Source: Piezodorus guildinii
Taxonomy: Eukaryota > Arthropoda > Insecta > Hemiptera > Pentatomidae
Direction of reading: 5' to 3'
Length of the DNA stretch: 64,000 bases
Assembly (NCBI GenBank): GCA_023052935.1
Contig: CM041297.1
Location: 8,400,827 to 8,464,826, forward strand
Position 1 is the first letter of the stretch; each line of letters begins with the position of its first letter. Below the pieces are notes generated by a model. It worked only from the letters and a program-made list of their open reading frames with translations, had not been told where the DNA came from and searched no databases. Shown here one piece after another: positions 21,150-31,338 of this stretch. The translations under genes were made by a program, and so were the position numbers.

Positions 21150-22030
21150 TTCGTTAATAATAATAATAAAGGCTTACCGAACCCGAAGGTTCGATGCCGA
21201 TACCACCAAACTCCGCCTGCAAAGAGTCGTCCAACGTTCACCGTTCGAGCCCAAGCCCCCGAGATCAGCCTTAAAGCAAACTTCCCATCGATGTTTCGTC
21301 CTACCTTCCGGACGCCTACCAGTCGGATCAGCGAATACCAACTTTCGCGGAATCCGATCCTCACCGAGCCCAACAACTTTACTCACCCATTTGAGTCTCC
21401 GCGATGCTATCAACTCAATTATATTCACAGGGTATTATCCGCAATTCCGCGTTTTGCAACCTTCTAAAATCCTCAGTGACCTTATCTCTCTTCGGGCCAA
21501 ATATTTTACGCAGTACCTTATTTTCGAAAACCTTAAACCATTGTTCATCCTTCAAAGTAAGCGGCCACGATTCACATCCGTAAAGAACCGTTGGCAGAAT
21601 AATAATTTTATAAATTCTAACCTTTAAGTTTTTAGACAGAAGCCGCGAACTAAGTAACTTAGCAACTGAATAATAACACGCATTTCTCACCTTTAACTGG
21701 GACTTTATTTCTTCCTGGATTTCATTTTTTTCTTGTTATCATTGAACCTAAATACTTGAATTTATCTACGTGTTCAAAAGTATGCCCTGAAATATTAATA
21801 TCATCAAGATCGCCACCATTTCGACTACTAATAAAATATTTCGTCTTACCGGTATTTAATTCGTGACCTATTTGTTTACCGGTTTTTATTACACACTTGT
21901 ATTCGTTAACAAATATTATTTGTCTTATACAATTATATTTTATAAGGTTATCCTCCTGTATCGATTGTCGACATTTTATGCAATTTCTGTTGCACGAAAC
22001 TTTCTTGATCAACATTATGGCAACCCGCAT
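21150..22030 (-). pseudogene. LINE-C, RTE-like ORF2 3' part
   Basis: Minus strand from 22030: LNTGKTKYFISSRNGGDL and TFEHVDKFKYLGSMI, then YKIIILPTVLYGCESWPLTL and VFENKVLRKIFGPKRDKV, then NIIELIASRRLKWVSKVVGL and GRRPEGRTKHRWE near the C-terminus. Three frames are used, so it is decayed. The 3' end abuts (AAT)n at 21155-21168. Other copies: 45556-45800 and 50525-51050. The YGCESW / LRKIFGPKRD signature is common in arthropod LINEs of RTE-like type; the clade is inferred. Confidence 0.8.
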
Positions 22031-22421
22031 ACGTATCATGTTTTTTTATAATGTTTAATGTTTTTTCCACTATATAATACACAACTAACCACATACAATA
22101 TAAAACAAATTATTGTTAAAATAATAATTATTATGACATATCAATAATAAGTTCTAAAAATTATGATAATATTAATCGATAAAAATAAACCAAATATTAC
22201 ACATAAATTGAATGTAGTAAAAACAGCGAAATAGCAGTGAAGAGTTGCTGGCCGAGTTTACCCGATCGAGCCTCACTCATGGTCTACAAAAATCTGCGTG
22301 TGGTGCACTAAAAGAAGTTTACACTTCCAAAACAAAAAAAAAAAAAAAAAAAAAAAATCAAATTCAAAGAGAGAATCGCTCCCCGCTACAGTTGACAGAA
22401 GAGAAGTGATTTGGACTGACC
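22031..22421. other. Intron and AT-rich sequence
   Basis: No motif except an A run at about 22331-22358. Next to the receptor exon this is the start of its downstream intron (splice donor GTCAGT, minus strand, just below 22422). Confidence 0.55.
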
Positions 22422-22856
22422 TTTGATGAACTCGACAGCCATCTCCAGACCGTAGGTGTCCTTGTCGCAGTCGTCGAGGATGTGCGCGCCGATGGAGAAG
22501 CCCCCGGGACGAGCGTTGATCTGGTCGAGGGTGAAGAGCATGGCCTCCACCGCTTGGATCCCGCCTTGCGGCATAATAGGGCCGCAGGTCCTCGAGTCCT
22601 CTCGCTCGTGCACCATCATCAGCCCGCCCAGCAACACGTCACCCGCTACCTCGGCCGCCAAGCGGACAGGCCAGGTCCCGTGCTGCTGCCCTAGCAGGAG
22701 GCTGCCGTTCTCCGGGTCGTCATAGTCCAGGCCGGAGCCGGACGAGAGGTTCCAGTAGCCGGCGGGATAGAGGTCCGTCCCCTCTGCCGTCGCGAGGAGC
22801 GCAGCCCACAGCACCGCACATCGCATCGCTCTCCGGTCACAGCATCTGCAACACAT
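22422..22856 (-). CDS. First coding exon of a class C GPCR, metabotropic-glutamate-receptor-like
   Basis: Encodes the beginning of an extracellular Venus-flytrap ligand-binding domain of a seven-helix membrane receptor. Either Met at 22856 or, more likely for secretion, the Met at 22826 begins MRCAVLWAALLATAEG, a signal peptide. Then WPVRLAAEVAGDVLLGGLMM, VHEREDSRTCGPIMPQGGIQ, VEAMLFTLDQINARPGG, IGAHILDDCDKDTYGLEMAV and EFIKG, followed by a GT donor (AAAG|GTCAGT), phase 1. GDV-LGGL--VH, a Cys, G-Q-EAML--D-IN and ILD-C--DTY are mGluR-family landmarks. LMMVHERED in place of the LFPVHEKG typical of mGluR suggests the insect mangetout-like branch, an inference from memory. The exon is far richer in GC than its surroundings. 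No downstream exon was recognised between 1 and 22421. Confidence 0.82.
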
Positions 22857-22924
22857 CGTTCCAATCTCTCAGGCATGTTTTACTATTGGATACATTCATT
22901 CATAAAAAAAAAAATTGCGATTTT
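22857..22924. other. Upstream of receptor exon
   Basis: TGTTGCAG just inside the reading (minus strand, near 22850) could be an acceptor, so the first Met at 22856 may lie in intron. No promoter element can be assigned. Confidence 0.3.
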
Positions 22925-23513
22925 CGCAACAAAGTCTTTTTACTTTCACTCACCTATATGTGAAATATATACACTAATGGAAAGTATTGCGATCGTAAAC
23001 ATTTTTTAATTTGTGTTTTCACAGGAAATACGCGTTTTAGGTTTCCTAAGTCTAAATGACCTTCCTTCCTAAGTCGTTCCTTCCTAAGGGTTCCTAAGTC
23101 GCAAAACAGGAGTGTGGTAAGTCTAGCGTAAAAACGAAAATTCGTACGAAACTGAAATTTCATATTTTAGACAACTATACATCCGAGATGTTACAGCAAT
23201 TTTCTCATCAAAATCAGCTAAGCAGAAGAGCCACTTTATACTTTGCATTTTTTTTCAACCATGTAAAATTTAATAGGTTTTAATATCATGTTGGTTTCAC
23301 TGTGGTTAAAATAGTCTGGCAGGGCTTAAATGCCGATATTTCCTTTCTCTAAAGTACCTTTAATTTGTAGATTCTTTAAAAATAACCATATTATCTTGTT
23401 ACCATCGATAAAAAACAGATAAATACATAAGTTGAACGAATTCGATATCCAACTAAAGGAGAAAAGAAAAAACATATTTTTCATGCATTTTTTGTGTACA
23501 GTAATATAGACGT
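22925..23513 (+). mobile_element. Family X repeat, 5' half to middle
   Basis: Starts TTTTACTTTCACTCACCTAT, ATATGTGAAATATATA, then AAGTATTGCGATCGT, CATCCGAGATGTTACAGCAA, AGTCTGGCAGGGCTTAAATG and GAACGAATTCGATATCCAAC. It stops abruptly at about 23513, where CTCGCGGCTTTGCTCGCG (a small hairpin) begins unrelated sequence. Confidence 0.75.
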
Positions 23514-23624
23514 ACCAGCTATATCTCGCGGCTTTGCTCGCGATTATTCAATTTTATGTTGGTTTAAGTTTATGTATATCCGTTTATGGTTAGAGTAACT
23601 ATAAGGCGTATATGAAATGAAAAA

Positions 23625-24150
23625 TATTTTTTATTCTGGGACATCTAGTCCCCTAAGAATAATATAAATGTACATTAAAGTATTAATCTTCTGGCTATTA
23701 CATTTACACAATATACATTATATAACAAATTATAATGCATATTATTAAAAAAAAAAATGTATACATACACTTAAACACAGGCATATATATGTACAAGATA
23801 ATATTGCAACCTTATAATTAATAAAAGAAATAAAATAAACTGAAACATTGAATAATTAAAAAAATAAAACAAATAAAGCGTGTAAATAATCAAAACTTAT
23901 AAAGGAGCGGTAGACTGATATTCAAGGAGATGGATAAATAGTTTATGCTTGAAGGAAGTTAAGGATTGGGATGTACGAATGGGCGTGGGTAAGGAATTCC
24001 AAAATGAAGTAGCTCGAATAACGAAAGATCTCTTGAAGGAAGTAGTTCTGTAGGAGAGAATGAACAGGTTAAGGTACTGGGATCTTGTGTTGATAGGATA
24101 GGGTAGAGGAGAGTGGGGTGAACATATTATAGATGTAGAGGTTTTTTTTT
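23625..24150 (-). mobile_element. LINE-B 3' end (CR1-like)
   Basis: Shares TTATTCTGGGACATCTAGTC and CCTAAGAATAA with the 3' UTR of the copy at 19221-20089, and farther in, GGTAAGGAATTCCAAAAT and GAACATATTATAGAT correspond to its C-terminal coding part. Frames are broken. No microsatellite tail beyond ATATGAAATGAAA. Confidence 0.75.
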
Positions 24151-24660
24151 ATAAATTGGAATAGTAACTTTACTAATTAATGTAATTAAGATGATTTTGC
24201 TTCCAGATGGTTTGATTGTAATTCAAATCAGTACTTATAATTTTTCTGGAAACGTATAGGAATATGTATTTTATTAAACCTGGAAACTATGGAGTGAATG
24301 TATATTTTATCCCATCATCGTCGCCAACTAATATGTATTTTATTAGGACTGGAAACTATGTAGTGAATGTATATTTTATAAATAAGAACGCATAGAAACT
24401 ATCAATACACACTTATATATATCTGAATTAATAATCAGATATGTAAATATATGGGAAGGTTACTGGGAACCAGTGTTGCTCCAGATAAACAAATTTTATT
24501 TTACGTTTTAGAAAAATATATTTTTCAACCATTTAGAATAGTAATAATAACAGATAAAAAACTATCCTACCTATTAAGTTGGACCAAACAACAAGTACTT
24601 ATGAAGTTTGATTAAAGTCGGTTCAGTAATTTCATAATTTATCGCGAACATGCATCGTGA
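24151..24660. repeat. Small direct duplication in unassigned sequence
   Basis: ATGTATTTTATTA--CCTGGAAACTATG and AGTGAATGTATATTTTAT occur twice at about 24250-24312 and 24330-24380. The rest is AT-rich and unrecognised. Confidence 0.5.
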
Positions 24661-24666
24661 CACGAG

Positions 24667-24729
<63 letters not shown>
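24661..24729. repeat. (TA)n(GA)n microsatellite
   Basis: (TA)n at about 24670-24705 followed by (GA)n to about 24729. Confidence 0.95.
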
Positions 24730-24990
24730 ATAGATTTTTAAATAAAACAATAAAACACATGTTTCCACAGAAATTCGATTTAATTAATTTTTCATTTGTT
24801 TCACTCATTTTTATCTCTAACTGTATTTGGAAATTCCTTAATCGATTTTAACAACGACGGTAAGTGAAAGTCGTGTATTGTCTGCACCAGATTTTTTTAT
24901 CTCTAACTGTACTTTAAAATTCTTAATAACCATTTAAATTTATTTCAACAACGGAAGTAAATGAATGTCGTGTGCGCACCAATTTTTTTT
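24730..24990 (+). mobile_element. Family X 3' end, two copies in tandem
   Basis: TTTTAACAACGACGGTAAGTGAAAG, TCGTGTATTGTCTGCACCAG at about 24847-24891, then again CAACAACGGAAGTAAATGAA, TGTCGTGTGCGCACCAA at about 24948-24985. Both are the GGTAAGTGAAAGTCGTG...GCGCACCAG terminus of family X, so this is a duplicated end. Confidence 0.65.
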
Positions 24991-25750
24991 TCCGTAATGT
25001 TTTTCATAATTATATTTGTTGAAGTTGATTATGCAGCATTGGTGAGGAAGAGGAATACGCTGCAATGAGAGGAGTACACTTTTGTTGCTGATTGGACGAA
25101 ATGCATCCTTTTCAGGAGTCATTAACCGAAAATAATTGCACGTATTAGCATGAGATATTTGCATCTTAATGGAGACCCCGTTCAAACGATTCTCATTAGT
25201 TAGTCATAGCTACTGCCTCCAAGTTGTAATCTTATAACCATTATTTTATTATATCATAATTATGATTTACATAGTTCATAATAACGAATTGAATAAAAAA
25301 TATTACTTATTGAATTAATTGTTCTGTTGTTTGAATTTTCAATGTTCCAGTGAAAATCAGCTTTAAATTTAAGTATCGAAACCCTATTGATAGACATAAG
25401 GACCACGATTAGGGTATATTTAAGGTGCAACATATGAACCACCCAAACGCACTGAATCAGGTATAATAGGTAACACTCTAAATTCTTACATTAATGTCCG
25501 GAAGATTGGTCATTAACAAATATATACTTCAAAAATATAATTCTAACTTGACAAATAGAATAGAAAAACATTTATTCTGGATCTGGTTTCCTTAAAAATA
25601 ACATTTATGACCGATTTAAATCTATCATATATCTAGACATAAGACAAAAGAAACAAAATTAATTATTATTAACACTGGTTAAATATTTAACTTCAAACAT
25701 TTGAAAATAAAATACATAATCTGCTGAATATTTCGGTGCTCCGGCGATCC
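24991..25750. other. No gene recognised
   Basis: AT-rich. TAGAAAAACATTTATTCTGG at about 25559-25578 hints at a LINE-B-type 3' UTR but is too short to call. Confidence 0.45.
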
Positions 25751-25754
25751 AAGA

Positions 25755-26825
25755 TAGGTTGGTAGTTTGTGATCAATCAATCCAAGTGGTGGTAGGTTGG
25801 TTGTTGGTGATCAGGCGATCCAAGTGGACACTAAGTGGTGGCAGGTTGGTTGTTGGTGAGCCGGCGATCCAAGGGGTGTTAGGTTGGTAGTTGGTGATCC
25901 GGTAATCCAAGTGGACGCTAAGTGGTGGTAGGTAGGTAGTTGGTGATCCGGGGATCCAAGCGGTGTTAGGTTGGTAGTTGGTGATCCGGTAATCCAAGTG
26001 GACGCTAAGTGGTGGTAGGTAGTGTGTTGGTGATCCGGGGATCCAAGCGGTGTTAGGTTGGTAGTTGGTGATCCGATGATCCAAGTGGACGCTAAGTGTT
26101 GGTAGGTAGGTAGTTGGTGATCCGGGGATCCAAGCGGTGTTAAGTTGGTAGTTGGTGATCCGGTGATCCAAGTGGACACTAAGTGGTGGCAGGTTGGTAG
26201 TTGGTAATACGGCGATCCAAGTGGACACTAAGCGGTGGCAGGTTGGTAGTTGGTGATCCGGCGATTCAAGGGGTGTTAGGTTGGTAGTTGGTGATCCGGT
26301 GATCCAAGTGGACACTAAGTGGTGGCAGGTTGGTAGTTGGTGATCCGGCGATCCAAGTGGACACTAAGCGGTGGCAGGTTGGTAGTTGGTGATCCGGCGA
26401 TTCAAGGGGTGTTAGGTTGGTAGTGGTGATCCGGTGATCCAAGTGGACACTAAGTAGTGGCAGGTTGGTAGTTGGTGATCCGGCGATCCAAGTGGACACT
26501 AAGCGGTGGCAGGTTGGTAGTTGGTGATCCGGTGATCCAAGTGGACACTAAGTGGTGGCAGGTTGGTAGTTGGTGATCCGGTGATCCAAGTGGACACTAA
26601 GTGGTGGCAGGTTGGTAGTTGGTGATCCAAGTGGACACTAAGTGGTGGCAGGTCGGTAGTTGGTGAGCCGGCGATTCAAGGGGTGTTAGGTTGGTAGTTG
26701 GTGATCCGGCGATTCAAGGGGTGTTAGGTTGGTTGTTGGTGAGCCGGCGATCCAAGGAGTGTTTGGTTGGTAGTTGGTGATTTGGCGATCCAAGTGGTGG
26801 TAGGTTGGTAGTAGGTGATCCCACG
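25755..26825. repeat. Minisatellite of ~49 bp and ~38 bp units
   Basis: Two alternating unit types share GGTTGGTAGTTGGTGATCCG: a longer one (~49 bp) with AAGTGGACACTAAGTGGTGG and a shorter one (~38 bp) with CAAGGGGTGTTA. Over 20 units. Minus-strand open frames (STWITGSPTTNLTPL type) come from the repeat. Confidence 0.92.
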
Positions 26826-27228
26826 AAGAGTGCCGTTGCCAAAAGTGTATGTCCTCCTCAAACAGAACACAACCTAGTTCTATTTAAAGCTAAAAAAGAA
26901 TCACTGGACAAATCGTAGAAATCTAGTTTATGACAAGCCAGCTGTATAATATTTTTCTTTCCATTAATAATTAATTATTAAGCCGATAATATAGAATATG
27001 AGGAGATTGTGTTGAGGAGAGGACCAAGGTGGCGAGCGCTGATGAGAAAGCGGGGGGTCATATTTCAGGGGCCCTATCGAGGGATGTAATTTCGGGCTCT
27101 CAAGATACATGGCTCCCACTTCTTAATATCTTGGGCTGTATCTGCCTCGGGACCATTTGGTCGCTGACTGATTGTTCCAGCTCGTGCGCCGCCGATATTT
27201 TAACACAGTTTCATCAAATTCTTTTTCT

Positions 27229-27235
<7 letters not shown>
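26826..27235. other. No gene recognised
   Basis: Unassigned; moderately GC-rich between 27020 and 27210. Confidence 0.5.

Positions 27236-27301
<66 letters not shown>
27236..27301. repeat. (TA)n microsatellite
   Basis: (GT)n then (TA)n, about 66 bp. Confidence 0.97.
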
Positions 27302-27305
<4 letters not shown>

Positions 27306-27451
27306 GTGGTCATAGAATTTGTATCGCCCAGTAAATTTTTTTTTCCCAAAATTAAACATAACTGGTGGTTTTAAAAAATTCTCATTACACTAGAAACTAA
27401 TGCTATATATTAAAAATTAAAGGAAAGCACATAGAAACCAATGAAAAAAAA

Positions 27452-28015
27452 TCTGGTGCGCGCAACACACGACTTACTCTTACCTCCGATGTTAAAATCA
27501 ATTTAAGAATCTTTTTATACATATAGAGCGGCGTGGTCTAGTGGATAAAGCGCTAGTCTGCTGTGCTCCGGGTCATGGGTTCGGATCCCGGCTGTGGCGG
27601 AATATTATTTATTCTGTTTATTCAGTCGGGGGCGACCCTTGGGTATGGAGACCCTCCTGGGGCAGACCCAGCCTCTATAAAGTGGGTACCCAATTTAATT
27701 GGGGAAAAACCTGGCGACTGAGCGCTATTAAGGCCAAATCATTTCATTGCACGGCCGTTGGCCTTGAAACAGTACGAATCTCTATATGTACTGAGCCCAA
27801 GACCCTCCATGGGGTGTGGTGGAACAGGTTTTTAATACATTTAGAAATACAAATAAATTGTTAATGAATTAAATAAATTGATTTCAATAGAAACATACGT
27901 TTTATTAAATAATCTATTATATTCTTATCTATGAAAATTAGTTAACTTTATTGGCTTTTCATCACTCTTGGTTAACTTTTATAATTTTGTGTATATAATA
28001 ATATTTTTCCTAATA
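27452..28015 (-). mobile_element. Family X copy interrupted by a SINE
   Basis: CTGGTGCGCGCAACACACGA at 27452 and the following TGTTAAAATCAATTTAAGAA match 16698 onward. The match breaks at the SINE (27527-27834) and resumes with ACAAATAAATTGTTAATGAA and TTATTAAATAATCTATTATA. It fades at about 28015. Confidence 0.72.
27527..27834 (+). mobile_element. tRNA-derived SINE family 1, inserted in family X
   Basis: Head AGCGGCGTGGTCTAGTGGAT (A box) and GGGTTCGGATCCCGG (B box), body with GGTATGGAGACCCTC and CCTCTATAAAGTGGGTACCC as at 5161. It is flanked by ATACATATAGAG (left) and ATACATTTAGAA (right), an imperfect target duplication; the uninterrupted family X copies have a single ATACATGTAGAG here. 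Confidence 0.85.
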
Positions 28016-28228
28016 TCTAATCATGGTTGATTTAATAGAATAAATAATTACCTTGCAATACAAATAATTACCCGTACGGTAGGGGCAAGGTAATTATTTA
28101 TTCTATTAAATCTACCATGGTTGGACATTAGGATCCGGAGAACCTTCTGTGGCACACCTAGATCATGACCAAATTGCCTTTACATCTTATTGTTTAGATG
28201 AAATCTTGCATAACTGAAATTCATAATT
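28016..28228. repeat. Short inverted repeat in unassigned sequence
   Basis: ATGGTTGATTTAATAGAATAAATAATTACCTTG (about 28023-28055) and its near-complement CAAGGTAATTATTTATTCTATTAAAT-CTACCAT (about 28087-28121) form a ~32-bp stem with ~30-bp loop. No protein. Confidence 0.6.
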
Positions 28229-28551
28229 TTACTTTTACTTACCTTTATATGAAATATATTGTAAGGGGAAGCATTGCGATCGTGAAAATTTTCGGGTGTA
28301 TAGTTGTCTTAAGTATGAAATTTCAGTTCGATACGATTTTTGGTTTACGTGCTAGGCTTGTTACACACACACACACACACATAGACACTCACACGGATAC
28401 ACGGACACACAGACCTTTTTGCGGGACTTCCTCATTTGGACTCAGCGGATCCCAGAACTTGTATTTCCAGTTAAAATTGGAACTCAAAAATGTTCACGAT
28501 CGCAATACTTTTCCTTACTATATATTTCATATATAGGTAAGTGAAAGTAAA
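28229..28551. mobile_element. Family X ends in head-to-head inverted arrangement
   Basis: Left arm 28229-28303 (TTTTACTTACCTTTATATGA, ATTGCGATCGTGAAAATTTT) and right arm 28484-28551 (AAATGTTCACGATCGCAATA, CTATATATTTCATATATAGG) are reverse complements over ~70 bp. Between them are CGGGTGTATAGTTGTCTTAA and an (AC)n tract (28363-28380), as in the reverse strand of other copies. So it is either a 320-bp MITE derivative or two truncated copies joined. Confidence 0.65.
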
Positions 28552-28609
28552 AAACACTTCTAATTATTACACAAAGGTTTATTATTTTAAAATAACTATA
28601 TTAGGCTAT

Positions 28610-28890
28610 AACTGTTTATAGCTATGATATCTTTTCTAAATTAACCATATCATCTTGTTAGCATTGATAAAAATATATAAGTTGAGTGAATTAGATATCT
28701 AACGCATGCAAAAAAGAGCCAAAATATTTTATCATGCAATTTTTGTGTTTTTGAAAAAAAAACAAAAAAAAATAGTAATATAGATGTATAATATACCGCC
28801 AGAATGCTAAAGATTTTAGGAAACATATTATTATATACACAAAATGATAAAAGTTAACGAGAGTGATGAAAAGCCAATAAATTTAACTAA
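28610..28890 (+). mobile_element. Family X internal fragment
   Basis: ACCATATCATCTTGTTAGCA, GAGTGAATTAGATATCTAAC, GCAATTTTTGTGTTTTTGAA and TGAAAAGCCAATAAATTTAA are in family order. Confidence 0.65.
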
Positions 28891-29094
28891 TACAATTAAC
28901 GGGCGTAATAATCTAGAAATTTATCGCCCTTAAACACCTTATCTACCTACCTATACACCCGAGACGTTAAAATTACTTTTTCATTAAAATCAGCTGGCCA
29001 GAAGATCTACTTTATACCACAAGTTCAATTTTGAACTGCCAGCGAATTTTTTTTCTTTCCTTTTTTGTCTCTTCTATAATTATTCGCGTCATTT

Positions 29095-29363
29095 TACTTT
29101 CACTTACCTATATATGAAATATATGGTAAGGGAAAGTATTGCGATCGTGAAAATTTTCGAATTCGAATTTTCTCCGGAATTCGAGTTCTATGGTCTCCTG
29201 AGTCCAAATGACCAAGTCCTAAAAACAGGTTTGTGTGTGGTAAGTCTAGGGGGAAAACGAAAAGTCGCATGAAAGTGAATTTGTTTATTTAATACAACCA
29301 TAAGCCCGAGATGTTACAGCAACATTTTCATCAAAATCAGATAATTAGAAGAGCCATTTTATA
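29095..29363 (+). mobile_element. Family X 5' fragment
   Basis: CTTTCACTTACCTATATATG, AAATATATGGTAAGGGAAAG, TATTGCGATCGTGAAAATTT, then CTGAGTCCAAATGACCAAGT and CCCGAGATGTTACAGCAAC. It is cut at 29363 by unrelated GC-richer sequence. Confidence 0.75.
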
Positions 29364-30149
29364 TCAGGACGAGGGTACCGCTGGTCCCCGAGATGGCCCT
29401 TCTCCCCCTCCCTGATTGAGCAGAGGTTTCGGTCCCGAGGCAGCCCATAACAAACCCAACTCCGGAATCTTCCTCGCCCAAATCCTGTCCAGGTTATTCC
29501 TTTGAGAAATCAAGGCATCAATTTGTTATGAGGCTTACTCTCCTTTCTTCAATATTTACACAACCAAATATTCATTCTTCTCTTCTCACATTTTTCTCCT
29601 CACCTCATCTATCAAAAAGTTTGCGGATATCGGAAATGCTTCACTCACACGGAAAACTTGTTGAATGACTAAAGGAACTATTTCTTCTAATCAAAAATTA
29701 CAGAAGAGCTTGATAGATATTTATTTCTTTTTAGTTCCAAATTGAGATATTGTTTCGATGCGACTCGTCGTGCAGTGTGGCAGAACCAGCGAGGGTAAAC
29801 GGAAGACTGCGCTACGGTAGTGGCTAGAGCTGGCTATGCCAGTGGCTAGTAGTGCCCAGTGCTAAGCCTTACATTATATATATATATATATAACATTATG
29901 TCGTGATTTTAGGTTTCCGCTAACCTCATCTGAACAACGCGACGGATTTTAATAAGGTTTTAACTATCATTTATGACATTCTTTCTTCAATTTTTATAAG
30001 TAAAATATACTGCAACTACATTTTTCTTTAGATAGGAAAGTAAAATGGTTAGTAATGAAGGCACGTAAAAATCTTACCTGAAATATGATGAATAGAATAG
30101 AAGTCTTGAGGTTTAGTCAATAAACAAATAATTGTATTTAGAATAATAA
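29364..30149. other. No gene recognised
   Basis: Unassigned. 29364-29500 is GC-richer (CAGGACGAGGGTACCGCTGG); a short (TA)n lies near 29875-29892. Confidence 0.45.
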
Positions 30150-30213
30150 TAATAAATTATTTATTTATTCTGGGACTAATCCCTTAAGAATAATATTACA
30201 AGAAAATTAAAAT
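30150..30213 (-). mobile_element. LINE-B-type 3' UTR fragment
   Basis: (AAT)n then TTATTCTGGGACTAATCCCT, TAAGAATAATATTAC, matching the 3' UTR at 19285-19330. Confidence 0.6.
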
Positions 30214-30318
30214 AAACACTTTAAAGTCTTAGAGTATAAAAAAAAACAGAAAAAAATATAATAATAATAATTTTAAAAAACAACAACAAATAAAAATATT
30301 GAAAATTAAACAAAATAA

Positions 30319-30341
30319 GATATATATATATATATATTATA

Positions 30342-30413
<72 letters not shown>
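30319..30413. repeat. (TA)n microsatellite, target of a mariner
   Basis: Nearly 100 bp of TA with occasional TTA. The mariner at 30414 is inserted at its right edge. Confidence 0.95.
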
Positions 30414-30417
<4 letters not shown>

Positions 30418-31336
30418 GTTGTTTTACATGAAATGTCCGTTTTTTACAGTTTCTGAAATACATAAAGGATTTTGCAGGTCTCAGTTGTTTCCTTCCGAAT
30501 GTTTATATATTTAAAGTAAACAGTTACTAATCCTCTACCTTTTTATTATAAACATTAGCTTCTCAATCAATTACCCACTTTTTAGTATACCTCCATATAT
30601 GAACATGGAAACACGCAATTTTCGAGTAAAATTTTTGTACGAGTTTGAACTCGGCCATTCAGCAGCTGAGGCCGCTAGGAATATTTGCAAGGCGTTTGGG
30701 GAAGGGAGTGTTAGTGAACGGACCATTCGCCGTTGGTTTGCTTAGATTTCAGCTGGGAATCCCGACTTGAAAAACTTGCCCCGAGGAAGACCTCCGTCTG
30801 TAGTAGACAACGATGTCCTGAAACATACAGTAGAAGGAAACCCCTACCAAACAGTTAAAGGACTCTCAGCACAACTAAATTCAGGTGCATCTACCGTTTA
30901 CAGACATTTAAAGTGTATTGGGAAAGTAAAAAAGCTCGATACATGGGTACCTCATGATCTCACTGAGCGGCAGCAAGACCCCATATTTCAAAACATACCG
31001 TGCAAAAATTGAAAGAATTGGGCTACAAAGTTCTTCCGCACCCACCATATTCTCCCGACTTGTCTTCAACAGATCACCACCTGTTCAGGAATTTAGACAA
31101 TTTCGTCAAAGGAAAACTTTTTGAAAATGATGATCTAGTGAAAAGTGCGTTTTCAGATTTTGTTTCATTTCAAAGCTCAGAGTTTTTCATTACGGAGATA
31201 AAAAAGTTGGTATCACGTTGAGAATAATGAGTAAAAAAAGAAGGTAAATACTTCAATAAAATTATCTTATTCTCATATCGTATTTTTAATAAAAATTTTT
31301 ACCTTGAAAATGGACATTTCATGTGACACAACCCAA
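30414..31336 (+). mobile_element. mariner family 2, internally deleted copy
   Basis: Terminal inverted repeats TTGGGTTGTTTTACATGAAA (left) and TTTCATGTGACACAACCCAA (right), flanked by TA at 30412-30413 and 31337-31338. 923 bp. Inverted copies of the family: 41810-43209 and 52376-53236. Confidence 0.93.
30604..31221 (+). pseudogene. mariner family 2 transposase, broken
   Basis: METRNFRVKFLYEFELGHSA starts the N-terminal HTH; a stop (TAG, about 30743) follows RRWFA. Then LKNLPRGRPPSVVDNDVLK, TVYRHLKCIGKVKKLDTWVP and HDLTERQ (the mariner linker). The catalytic core from DPIFQN onward is deleted and the frame changes at about 31000. The end reads ELGYKVLPHPPYSPDLSSTD and FRNLDNFVKGKLF. Only the third catalytic Asp remains. 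Confidence 0.88.
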
Positions 31337-31338
31337 TA

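Noticed and set aside
23513..23545. CTCGCGGCTTTGCTCGCG hairpin (and the similar CCCGCGACTTCG at 56535) as a Helitron 3' terminus
   Set aside because: A hairpin near a border is suggestive, but no CTRR end or partner 5' TC end could be placed.
25773..26499. Open frames encoding STWITGSPTTNLTPL repeats
   Set aside because: Same reason; a by-product of the 49/38-bp minisatellite.
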